A program made the translations under genes and the position numbers. This document shows positions 10,866-22,470 of a stretch of DNA of 64,000 bases, in pieces. Source of the DNA: Quillaja saponaria (lineage: Eukaryota > Streptophyta > Magnoliopsida > Fabales > Quillajaceae). Numbering within the stretch: position 1 is the stretch's first letter; each line of letters begins with the position of its first letter. The DNA lies in the NCBI GenBank assembly GCA_029379385.1, contig CM055607.1:17918001-17982000 (forward strand), given 5' to 3'. The notes beneath the pieces were generated by a model that was not told the DNA's origin, searched no databases, and saw only the letters and a list, made by a program, of their open reading frames with translations.

Positions 10866-13800
10866 TTAAATTGAATAACTGTATATATAAGTATATATAC
10901 ATAGAATGAAAGTATTTAATTCTACAACTCTATTGGTTGACATGGAGATTGAAAATTAAATTGAATAAATTAATGGAAAAGTAAAATAAATATGTGGATA
11001 TAAACAAATTTGAAAATTATATATATATAAGTTTAATAGTCACCACTAATTTAATTTCATGACTTTGACTTGGGCATTAAATTATTTGTCTCTTTCTTTC
11101 TTACTTCACTTTAGCAACATCGACTTGTTTTTTTTTTCCTCCACTCCTTCTTCCTTTGCCGAGTTTCTTTCCTCCTCTGCTCATAATATCCATGTAAATC
11201 ATTGAAAGCAAGACATTTGAGAAAGCTGGATTCTTGAAATTTTTCCTTTGTCGTGACAACTTGTTGGCTGCCTTGAATTTTTACTTTCCCAACTCTAGCC
11301 ATGGTAGCTTGGCTTGGAGTGGGGTTGCAGATTTCTTTAATTTGGTCGTGTATCTTCTTGTGTTAGCCAAGGAGTTGAAGAAAAACTTTGCATCTCTTGG
11401 TGAGTTTGGCCAAGTGAGTGGTAGCATAGAAGCTGATTTATTTTTCTCTTCTTTGCTCGTACTGGCTCCTTGGGTTGAGTAGATCGTGAAGGATGAACAA
11501 GGAAGTCTTGGCAATAACTTAATTTTCCTTATTTTTGCCATTAAAGAAGCCTCAGCCAGCTTAGGGAATTTCCACTCTTCTTGGTGCAAGGTAGTTCCAA
11601 GATAGTAGCTTCTTCTTTTGGCTCTTCCCTTGACCTTGTAGGTTAGTTTTGTTAGGACTGGACTTGCTGCCTCCTAATTGACTGGGGACTGTCCTATTTG
11701 GGGGGTTAATTGTAGGAGTGGCGGTAGGGGGTGCTGTGTATTCGAAGCTTAGGTTCCTTGAAGGAGGTTTGGGTATGTGTGATAGTGTGGGGGCTTTGGT
11801 GTTAGTTAAAGGATAGAGAGAAGACGCTGCAATAAGGGCTGCTGGATGCCCTGCTTTCTATGTGTCCTACAGTCGAGACATAGGTGAGAGTAATAGCAAG
11901 GAATGGCTGGCACAATTTCAAGGAATAAAAGCAGTCCCATAGTTATGTTTTCCTCTTTGTAATAACCAGGATATAAAAGCTAGGCTGAAAGAGGATTTTG
12001 AGGTGTTAAAAAGAGTTGGCAATAGGGGTTAAATGTTGGAGTTTTATGGAATTAAAACCTTGATTTAGTTAAGGTAGGTATATTAATTGACTTGTTGTTA
12101 GTTTGGTTATATTAAGTTAATTGCAACTTTTTAAGTCTCATTAGAAATGTAAAGTGAATAATTGGTATTGTGGAAACAATGCAAATAAAAAGGGAAGAAT
12201 AGGAATAAAATCATATAAATAATGGAAGTGAATAGTCTAAGTTTTTAATTAAATTTAATTTGAACTCCATGGTTGTAACATGAACAAATAAAAATAAATT
12301 AATGATGTCACATCCTTTGGTGTAAGAATCAACATATATAATTATAGGTTCAAGGAATTTAAATGTACTTTTAAGATAATTGGTAAAAGGTTTAAAAAAG
12401 AAAGAAAAAGGAATTAGTTTCCAACTAGGGTGTTAAGTGAATACATATGCAAGTTTCAGTGGTTAAATAACTAATTAGGAAACTCGACATTGAACTCATT
12501 AACATTATTTTAAGTTATTCAGATAAAGGGTTAATAGGATTTAATTCTCAAGAAAACGTGTTTGATGTAATTATGTAAGATAAAGGATGCTATTTTAATT
12601 GGCATGTTAAGGAGATTGTTTAAAAATTTGGCCCTGCAAATTGAATTGGGTTTCTTAAATTGTCCTAGGTTTGCAAGGGGTTTATAAACGTTCTATTGGT
12701 CCATGTTTTTTGTCAACTATTCATTCTATACAATGTAATTGTCAAGAAAATAGGTTATGCGTGATTCTCTAAGTTTTGACTTAAAATATATATATATATA
12801 TTTATATATATATAAATTGAGGACTTAAATATTGCTTTATGGTAGTTCGTTTAAGTTCACATCTTTCACTGACTTAACAGGTTAGTATAACATCCCTGTT
12901 GAACTATATGAGCTTTTCAATAGATTGCATCCTAATGGATAAGGATGGCATGTTAATCTAATAAACAAAGTTATGATTTTAATTAGGTTGAAGAAGCTAA
13001 TTACTTTTAAGTCATGAGTATCTTGGATTGTGATAACTGAGGGAGAGGATTGTTTTTACGGGGCATTTCAATCTTGGCCGAGTGACTAATTTAAAGTCCT
13101 AGCCGTGGAATTGATTAGTTGAGTGTGGTTTATATTGAGCTTAATATATATCTAGTAATTAAGTTATTAAATCAACTTTTAAGACATTATTAGTTAAATT
13201 GTTAATCGTAAATTAACGTATGAATACGTACTGAGATAATTAAAAATTATGTGGATTTGATAACTAGTATAAATAATTTATGATAATTACAAATATGTAC
13301 GTATATTTTAAGTTAAAGCATGAACATTGGCACATGATGTTAATTGACTATATATATTATACACCTGTGTTGAGTGATACTAGTACTTTTTGGATACGAT
13401 ATTCCACTCACGGAGTCTATAGGACTCATCCCATTCTTGTGATTTTTTTTTTAGTAATAGGTGTTTTGTATATGGCATCGCTGAGCTAGTGACCTGCCAA
13501 CAGAGTATAGCAAGGTATTTTCCAAGATCTCAGACTTGAAGTCAAGGATAAAAATTTGCAGTCACACTAGAACTGTGAGGTGTCTAATTTCATAAGATAT
13601 AAGAGTTTAGTTAATTGTCTTGTTTATGATGTGGATGGAGCGGAGCTCCTTATTATCTTTGTGTCATTGTTGTGCGAAATCATGAGCATATGTGTTTGTA
13701 TTTTGAAGGCATGTTCCATATTGCAAGGAACCTCTACCAAAATTTTTAGTAACTTGTTCATTGTTTCAGAAAATAAATTTTTATAGTGAACTTCGGTTTT

Positions 13801-13926
13801 AGAAAAGTTACTTTTATGCTTTAGTTGGGTGATGAGGTATATTTGTTGCCTTGTTTCAAAGTTAGGGTTACGGTGGTTTGGTTATTCAATCCTCCGGCCA
13901 GTCATGCCTCCGTAAAGGGTGTGACA
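10866..13926 (+). mobile_element. Ty3/gypsy LTR (copy A), solo or truncated
   Basis: It shares ordered blocks with the better-defined LTRs at 38743-41365 and 41710-44352: the TAAGTATATATACAT segment with ATTGGTTGACATGGAG at the 5' side, the CACGGAGTC...GGACTCA block, the GGAGCTCC block, the CCAGTCATGCCTCCGT block, and the terminal GGGTGTGACA ending at 13926. No primer-binding site follows it. The 5' boundary is approximate because a TG start was not found. Short ORFs around 11.1-11.6 kb lie inside and are not genes. Confidence 0.6.
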
Positions 13927-16494
13927 ACCTACTTGAATGAACAAATTCAGCCACCACCAACAAGCTTCATAGAGCTTAACATAAGCATAACTTTACCAAG
14001 CTTAACTTTATGCTCTAAGTTCTCACTCGTGATTTTCTCAAAGTTACAAAAATGCAACCTACGATGAGAGATATAACCTAATTTTCCATATTGCTTTCCT
14101 ACCAAAGATCTTCCAATCTCCTCCCTTATCGTTTTTGGTTTGGTATCGAGCAAAGGTCTATACAAATCCTTCTAATAAAGAACATCTTCTATCTACATCT
14201 TCCAGAATTGGAAATTGGTTCCATCGAACTTCTCGATCTTTCATTTATCATCTGCCATTGCTTCCAGTCCTAAAAAACCATAAATAGATGCATTGCAACC
14301 AAAAGCTCTTATATATGTTGTTAACAAATAATAATAAAATGATGGCAAAGAAACCAAAAAGTAAAGAAGACACAAGGTTTTACGTGGTTCACCTTATTAG
14401 GTCTACGACTGAGGCGATCACTAAACTCTCTTTATTGTTTAAAAATAACAATTAATATAAATGTCAAGAAATTGTTTTTAAAAAATAATATAAACATGTA
14501 ATTTATTTATTTTTAAAAAGTTCTAAAGATGGAGTAAGAATTAATATCATAATATTATAGTCATAAAAACTATACTTTTAATATTTCTTTTCATTCATAG
14601 TATTTTAAAAGAAAATTAATATATATAATTATTTGTAACTTATTAAATTAAAAAAATTGAGAAATTCAATATTAGTTACTATTGATGTATAGTATTGACA
14701 AATTATAGATTTATTAATTTGAAAAGAAATAGGATAAAAAAATTAATAGCCATAAAATTATTACAATTATATTAATTAAGAAATAAAATTTCTTCCATTA
14801 AAGTTAAAGCAACAATATATAATCGTGGAAACTAGACTCTATATATTTTTTTTAATTTATAGTATTTTAAAAAATTTATTTCATAAATTTAAGAAGAATT
14901 TAGAGATATTATAATTATTAGAAACTTATTAAATAAAAAATATGAAAAATGCAATATTAACTAATATTGACATATAATTATTGAAAAAATATAATTTTTG
15001 TTTTATGATAAACAACAATATTATAATCATGAAAACTAAATTCTTAATATTTATTTTAAGTTTTAGTAATTTTTAAAATTTTAATTCTTAAATTTGAGAA
15101 TAACTAAAAAAATTAAGATTATTAGGTACTTAATAAATAAAAATAATTAGAAATCGATATTGACATGTAATTATTGAAAAACTTATAGATTTTTAATATT
15201 GAGAAGAATTAGTAAAAAAAGAAATCGATAGTCCTGAAACTAATTACAATTCTATTGATATTAAAATAAACAAAAGTAAAAAAAAAAAAAAAAATAGTAG
15301 TCTATTTGAAACAAAATAACAACTAAACATAACTATATAATAATACAAACTAATAAGGATATAAAAGAAAATAAAAAATTTATGTCTCTAAAGCTTTTTT
15401 TATATATAGATATAGATGTAGATACTGAAAAGTGAAAACTTAAAAACTTATTAAATTGTAAAAATGTTGCAAATTAATTATTATTTATCTAGTAATAGAT
15501 ATTTTATTCATTATATAAATATGAAATGTAATTAAATAATGCTACATGAAAATATAAAGGACATTTTAAAAAAATTATTTCATACCCCAAATCCAAATTA
15601 TTTCATGTTTTCTAGAGAAAACAAATTCTCTCTTCTCTCTCTTCAATTGTGCTGAGTTTCTTTTTCTTTCTTGTAGAAACAAAATTCTTTTCATGACTGA
15701 ACCATTTCCTGTTTTAGTTCATTTAGATTAATACTTGCCTTATCTTCCTTCGTTCCACCACAACCATTTTACTCACACAAAACTTAGACCATAAAGAAAG
15801 GAAGGAAAAAAAAAAAAAAAAATCAAATTCCTCACAATTTATCATCAATGGCTTCAATATAAATACACATATCATCATATTCTTGTTCTTTTTCAGGCAG
15901 AATCAATGCTGCTATTCATGTTCGAAAACTAGCAAAAATTTCATTCTCAGTCCCAAAGGTACCAATTTTAAAAATCTGTTGGTAAATGATAAGTTGGAAT
16001 AGACTCACAAACACAATCACCCCATGTTGAACAATTAGTTATTTTCAATCCAAGATTGAAATTTTTTTATTTTTTTTTTCAGATGTGTCACAATCCATTC
16101 CATCTCCATTGATGATCGTAGAAGAAAACGTGAAATTTGTGATGATAATGCGTTTAATAAATTTTTTGATATCTGAAAAACGAAAGAGATGGTAGAGAGA
16201 AAATAAATCAACATGCATGCCTTCTAAAATGATACAATTATTCTAAACCTAAATTGTATGTTGGTCATAGGAAGGTTATGACACAATGGAGGGTTAAGGA
16301 AAATCCAAAAAGAAAAGAGTATTATAGTAGTGATAGATATGAGAGAGTTGTAACGTTGTGTATAGTAGTGGTTGGTGGGTATTCTAATTCCTACAATGTC
16401 TATTTATAGAACTTAAAATTTAAGAATAAGAAAAGTTAGAAGATGATCAATGGATTTGAAGTTAAAAAAGCTTTTTTATTTTTTTTTCTAAATT
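13927..16494. other. very AT-rich intergenic, no gene seen
   Basis: Long AT-rich stretch between two LTR pieces. An ACGTGGTTCACC motif near 14383 resembles ends of some LTR elements. Bases 14460-15250 contain loosely repeated segments of the type AATATTATAATCATGAAAAC...ATATTTATTTTAAG. There are A-runs near 15277-15294 and 15808-15821. No coding region or internal retrotransposon domain was recognised, so the flanking LTR pieces do not bound an intact element. Confidence 0.5.
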
Positions 16495-17320
16495 GAGTAC
16501 TCAGCTTGGTGGGATGGATTATGTACGGAGATTAATTTATTTTGCAGGCATGTAAATGCCCGGCAGGGAGTGATAATGTTGTGCGGGGATAGGTTACTCA
16601 TTGGCCCTTTGGTTGCTTTGTTTGATATTGTTGCTCTGATTAATTTGTGACCCTGTGTTACATCTAAAGTGTGAATTTTGACGATTATAATATATACATG
16701 TAATGTGAATTAAGGTATGAACAATGTTACATGAAGTTATTATATATGTTATACGTTTGTGTTGGGTGATGCTAGTACCCTTTGGGAACGATTTTTCACT
16801 CACGGAGTCCATAGGACTCACCCCTCTCTCGTGGATTTTTTTTAGTAACAGGAGTTCGGTACATGGCGTCACCGAGCTTGTGACTTGCGGATTGAGTATG
16901 GCAAGGTAATTCCAGGATCTCGGACTTGAAGTTAAAGGATGAAAGTTTGCAGTTTCACTAGAACTATGGGGTGTATAATTTCGAATGATGTAAGCATCTA
17001 GTTATTTGTCTTGTTTATGATGTGGATGGAGTGAAGCTCTTTGTTATCTTTGTGTTATTGTTGTGTGAAATCATGAGCATATATATTTGTATTTTGAGAC
17101 ATGTTCCATGTTGCAAGGGAACCTCTGCCAAAATTTTCAGTAACTTTTTAATTATTACAGGAAATAAACTTTTATGGCAAACTTCAAGTTTTTTAGAAAA
17201 GCTACTTTTATTTTTTAATTACGTCATGAGTCAAGTTTGTTATTTTGTTTCAAAGTCAAGGTTACAGTGGATTAGTTTCCCAATCCTCCAGCCAGTCATT
17301 CCTCCGTGAGGGGTGTGACA
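16495..17320 (+). mobile_element. Ty3/gypsy LTR fragment (copy B)
   Basis: The 3' ~0.8 kb of the same LTR family. It runs from the ACTCAGC...CGGCAGGGAG block through CTCACGGAGTCCATAGGACT, the GGATCTCGGACTTGAAG block and CCAGCCAGTCATTCCTCCGT to the terminal GGGTGTGACA at 17320. The 5' part is missing. It aligns closely with 13330-13926. A LINE remnant starts at the next base. Confidence 0.7.
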
Positions 17321-18165
17321 CTTATGCTATTCAAAATGTGGCTTCGTGGTGTATGCTTGTTTGCCGACAGTATTGTGTTGGTAGATCAAACTAAAAAATA
17401 TTTAAATTCTAAACTAGAATTATGGATGAATGCATTAGAATCTAAGTGTCTTAGGTTGAGTCGAACAAAAACCGAGTATATAGACTGCAATTTTAGTGAC
17501 ACTATAGAAGGCTCGACTGAAATAACGTTGGATAGTCATGCAATCCCTATAAAAGATGTGTTTAAGTATTTAGGTTCATTTATACAAAAAGATTGCATAA
17601 TTGAGCATGATGTGAACCATAGGATCAAGGCACGGTGGGTGAAGTGGCGAAGTGTTTCAGTAGTTTTATGTGATCCTAAAATCCCGAATTGGTTGAAAGG
17701 AAAATTTTATAGGATGACAGTGAGACCGACTATGTTGCATAGTTCCGAATGTTATGCAATTAAGAAACAACACTCACATAAGATGGAAGTAGCTGAAATG
17801 CAAATGTTGAGATGGATGACTGGATATACAAGAAAGGATAGAATACTGAATGAGGAGATCCGTAGGACGGTGGAGGTAGCAACTATCGAAGAGAAAATGA
17901 GGGAGAATCAATTACGTTGGTTTGGACATATCCAACATCGACCAATGTACACCATAGTTAGGAAAGGTGACTTGGTGCAGGTGATAGGTGTTGGAAATGA
18001 TAGAGGGAGACCGAAACTTAAATGTGATAGTCATTAAGAAGGATATGTCTGTCCTAAGTATTACTAAAAATAATGTTTTGGATTGATACGAATAAAGGAA
18101 AGGGATTCATATAGCAGACTCCAAACTAGTTTGGAATTTAAGGCTTAGTTGAGATGATGTTAGTG
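17321..18165 (+). mobile_element. 5'-truncated RTE-type LINE (reverse transcriptase C-terminal part)
   Basis: An open frame (through TAA at 18037) reads LFADSIVLVD, LSRTKTEYIDCNF, VFKYLGSFIQKD, EVAEMQMLRWMTGYTR and QLRWFGHIQHRP. These are the conserved C-terminal motifs of plant RTE-like LINE reverse transcriptases. The catalytic FADD is changed to FADS, so it is inactive. After about 18028 the usual tail (VIKKDMSVLSI, then GIHIADSKLVWNLRLS) continues in another frame with two stops, showing a frameshift. Endonuclease and most of the RT are missing, typical 5' truncation. It begins exactly where LTR copy B ends. Confidence 0.88.
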
Positions 18166-19256
18166 ATACATATCACTATTTTATTTATTGACAACATAAA
18201 AATTAAATATGTTGTCAGTGTATTAAATATTGATTAAAATTACTCCAATCTCTTTTACAATATATTTTTTAACCTACACTAACTTTCCTTGAACTCTAAA
18301 ATACCTAAAATATCCTTAGTGTGTCCTTGTTAAAGACAATAATAATTGTAAAACTATTCAATTTAAAATGACATATAAACTAAAATATAAATAATTAATC
18401 TCGAAATAATAATAATAATAATAATATAAAAAAAGAAGAAAAAGAAGTACAACTTCATATTCTTTAAAAAATTGTACTATTTTATAAAAAAAAATTATCT
18501 TAATTTTAAGAATGAATATCAATTTACTTTATTTTATTTTATTTTAAATTTAATAATATCATACAATATTAAATTAATTTGTTAAAACTAAATTTTTTTT
18601 TTATATCTCTTAATAATAAGACAATTAAGGGTATTTTTTAAAAAAATTCTTTAAAATTTGAGTCAAGTTGTAATTTATTTTTAAATTTTACTAAATTTAT
18701 GGAGGTTTTAAAAATAAATAAAATCGTGGGAAAAATTTAATCTAAATATTAATACTCACCAAAATTATGGGGGCAGTTTTAACCAAAGTAAGTAGGTAAC
18801 AATTAAAACATTTAAACTACATCGTTTTAGCTTAAAGAAAGCATTCTTCTTTTGGGTACAGATCCCCTTTTATCTCTAGTATCTTTCTTGGTGAAAATTT
18901 CAGAGATTACGGCGTCACTTCCCCTTTTACCCTTCTCTGCAACTATTGCTACAGCATCATTATCTTCTTCCTCGTGTTTTACCTCCACCACCACCTCCTC
19001 ATATCCATTCTTCCTGTTACTCTCATGCTACAGATCTTGTTTTGCATAGACCAATCTTTCAACGCACGCAACCATGCCATTATCAATATCTCTGTCGATT
19101 CGGAATGACTTTTCCTTCCATTTCGCGCGATTCATGGCGATGCTACCGTGTTTTGCTCGGCTCAGTTGATTTTCGACAATACACTATAGTATCTTGCCGG
19201 CAAACCAAGAAACTGTAAAGTATCGACATTTAGTACCTTTGCACTTCAACTGAAAA
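18166..19256. other. intergenic and 5' region of the small conserved gene
   Basis: AT-rich to about 18830, with an ATA repeat near 18409-18425. From about 18850 the composition shifts to C- and T-rich DNA (CCACCACCTCC near 18980) typical of a plant leader. Overlapping ORFs at 18852-19218 are proline/serine-rich artefacts of this C-rich stretch. Transcription start and any leader intron are not resolved. Confidence 0.45.
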
Positions 19257-22200
19257 ATGAAGGTTAAGGTAGTTTGCAGGAAGGTTTACGACTATATGCG
19301 CTATGATCTGAAGGAAATTGCTTTTCCTTCGTCATTGCCCGACCCTCCTCATATCAAGAAATGCAGAAAATTAACCTGGCATGAGCGTTTTCTGGTAATT
19401 TATTTTCCGTAATTCTTTTGAATTTCTGTACTATTTCCTACTTAGGATAGTACTTTAGTGAAAATATTATCTGCGGTCCATTTCATTTTCATCTCTGTCA
19501 AGCATAGACTTAATTACTGAAAATGGTGTTGGTTTTTTCGTGCCTTTGACTCTGAGTATGTGCTTGTTATCCAATTTAGTTGTAAAGTACTTGATAAGTT
19601 TATAGGGGTTTTGCACAGTTCCATGTATTAGTTATATTGTGGGATTCCAGTGAGAGATTGGCCTTACTTCAGGGATACTGACCCGACCTTGAAGTGTATG
19701 TATAGACTATAGTACGCTCCTCCTTAAAGCGGGCACTTGTTTCCTCTCTGTTTTATTTTCCTTTTTTTATTAAATATCTTTGAAAGTATCATGCTTTAGT
19801 CAGCGAGGATATTAGAACTAGTGAAATAGTTGTTGGTAAAGTACTTTTCTACTGATGTGTTTCCATAACAGTTGGGAAGTTGACACCACACCCACCGATG
19901 TTGCCCTATGTTAATTTTGCTCTTCAGGTTTTGAAGGAAGCTTCTAGGCTCTATGGTGCAAGCTGGGTGCGTGATATTGGTCCTGAACTTCGGCCAAATG
20001 ACTATAAGAAGAAAGAAGTTATAGACGATAAACCTGATGGAGTCGAGAGGACAACTAAAGAAAAAGAACCATCGACATTGGAAGATCTTGGTACTCCTTC
20101 TGCCTCTAGTTTTAGATGAATATTTTGTTGCCATATCAGTCTCAGAATCATTTTGATGATCTACGATGTTGTTTCAACTTGGCATTTTCGTGTTTATACC
20201 ATGGAGGATGATTTCATTAACATCTAATCTGTTTGTTTTCTCTGCTTTACTGATTTGCATTTAATGTCATGGAACCTGGTTTGAATTATTTGTTCAAATT
20301 GTTGCTATTCTGATTAGACCTGTGAAAAAAATCTCATCATGAATCCAATCTGCTTTGAGTGCTTAAGCTCTGAAGTTTATAGAGGAAGATTGATTTTATA
20401 CTGTTCTTTGTTTCAAGAATCTATAGGATCTATGTTAGGAAACCTAATGAAACTGGATTCTACCCGGGTAAAGTTTCTTGATGATTCTTCTTTTTTCTCC
20501 TGAACTTCCACAGAGGCAATCTTCTTGTATCAAGTACAGTCTTCCCACCACCTCTTTACAAAATCAAAATGCATGACATCTAGCTGAAATAATAATAACA
20601 GGTAAACAAAATATTTAAAAGTTAACATTGAAGATATGTTTCAAGCACTAGCAGATGGTAGAAGAACAAGAAGGAGAAACAAGCAAAGTTTCATTCGTCA
20701 TTAAGTTTAAGTTGATTCCTTTATGCATTGGTCAATAAGATAATAACAACATTTTAGTAGAAGCCCATATTAAAGATAAGTTGTTGTGTAGTATAAATTT
20801 CGCCAAAAAAATAGTTAGAAGCATGATTTTATTTACAGTAAGTTTACAGCTTTGAGCTCATTTCCTTCTGCATTGATAGAAATTATAATAACAACATTGA
20901 TAATAGAAATTATATTAAAAGTAAGTTGTTAAGGAGTTGTAATTGGTGCAAGAGTAGTCAGGATTCAACCTATATTTCTGTTCACAATTTTGTTTACATC
21001 AAGAATCAGCTTGAGTCTTCTGTTTTTCTTCTATGATAGGATCTCACAAGATTGATAAATGACTGTCCTTGGTATACTTATTCTGCAAAAGATATTTCAC
21101 AATTTTATTTAAGGATAATTTCAAATTGAAACTTTCGGGAACATACATTAGAATCTTGAGGCTTTAACTTAAGTAGGACTGTGAGGATATGGAATGTAAG
21201 TTTATTAAGAAATAGAGAAGGTGAGAAAGGTCTTGGTTCGAAATAAATAAAAGGAAACACACACAGAGACAAATGGATTACTCCTCGTTATCTTTGTCAA
21301 ATGTCCACAACATTGTGAGATTAAGGACAATTTGCTGTTTAAGATTTTTTGATAATGAATTGAAGTGCAGCTAGTTTTTGTGTATTAAAATATTTTTAAA
21401 GATATTATTTTTTGTGTTTAAGGACAATTGTTACCCACATGAAGAAACATAAGGTAGGAAATGTGAATCTTTGTAGATCGAGGTTCCTTCAATTGAGGGG
21501 AAGATGAAGGAAGCCGATTAAGAGGGTTCTGGTCATGTACATTGTTTTAAAGACAAACGCACTGATGTACAGCAGTGAGAATATTTAAGTAGGACAACAA
21601 AAGAATGAGAAGACCAAAATGGCATGAATAGCAAATGATGTTTTAAGCTTTTCTTTTACTAAGGGATGTTTGTAGTTACAAAGATATGATGGACTTGCCT
21701 CATCCTTTTATGGTTGGAGTGGATACATAACTCACTAGTGTACTTACTAATTAAAAAATATATTTTGATTCTTTTTACTTGAAGTTTATCTCATCTTTCT
21801 TTTCATTCTTCCCGTTCTTCCTTGATTTGAAAGACCTAAGACCATTATAGATTATTTTTTTTTTGTTCCTTTTCTTCTTTTCTTTAGGAGATGTGCTCTT
21901 TGTATACCCTCAAGTGTATTGGTTTGCCGCTTCTTATGAAATTTATCAGTCATCTAATAAAGGAAAAGGACAACTGGAGAACACAACTCATGAGAAGAGG
22001 AATTTAACTATGTCCCAGAAACAGATTCTCTTAACCAATCCAAGCATCTAGGATACAGGCTGAGCATAGTTGAGTATAAACTATAAACAATAGACCGGTG
22101 ATGATTTCTTACAAGGAAACATTAATTACTCTTTCAAAAGTATCGAATATTGTATTGGTAGTGGCAAGAAGCCACTCTGTTATTCAATGTTTCGGATCTT

Positions 22201-22470
22201 TCAGTGTGTTTAGTTTATTATGATGATTCTAACCAAGCCTTCTAATTATCTTTTTATTTGCGGAAATAATTGACAGCGGTGGCTGCCAGAGGGGGAATGG
22301 AGACACTGAGACCTGCGTTGCAGCGGATGTACATGACAAGAGCTTCTGCTTATAGAGATGCACTCAAAAGTTTTATACAAGGATACCAAGAAGGCATACA
22401 ACAAACCATGGAGAAAAAGGAAGATCCTGAAATTCCAGAAGATACCAATATACCGAAAAAACCCAATTGA
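19257..22470 (+). CDS. small conserved plant protein, probable EMB2735 ortholog
   Basis: Three exons, 19257-19394, 19928-20090 and 22277-22470, join in frame (phases 0 and 1, all GT-AG) to 164 residues. The protein reads MKVKVVCRKVYDYMRYDLKE, FPSSLPDPPHIKK, then KEASRLYGASWVRDIGPELR, then a lysine/glutamate-rich linker, EDLAVAARGGMETLRPALQR, and SAYRDALKSFIQGYQEGIQQ with a charged tail. No signal peptide, transmembrane segment or catalytic motif is obvious. I recognise this as a conserved uncharacterised plant family and cannot give a biochemical role. Its position between a TBL gene and an NGAL-type B3 gene matches my memory of Arabidopsis At5g06240 (EMB2735, named for embryo lethality), so orthology is inferred from gene order. 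The second intron is long (20091-22276). The start is the first ATG of the conserved frame. Confidence 0.82.

Noticed and set aside
11111..11589. Overlapping ORFs on both strands (63-102 codons)
   Set aside because: They lie inside LTR copy A; no recognisable domain and frames conflict.
13330..17320. One intact LTR retrotransposon between LTR copies A and B
   Set aside because: No primer site after copy A, no polypurine tract before copy B, no gag or pol between them, and B lacks its 5' part.
18852..19218. Pro/Ser-rich ORFs before the small conserved gene
   Set aside because: C-rich leader composition explains them, and the conserved protein starts at 19257.
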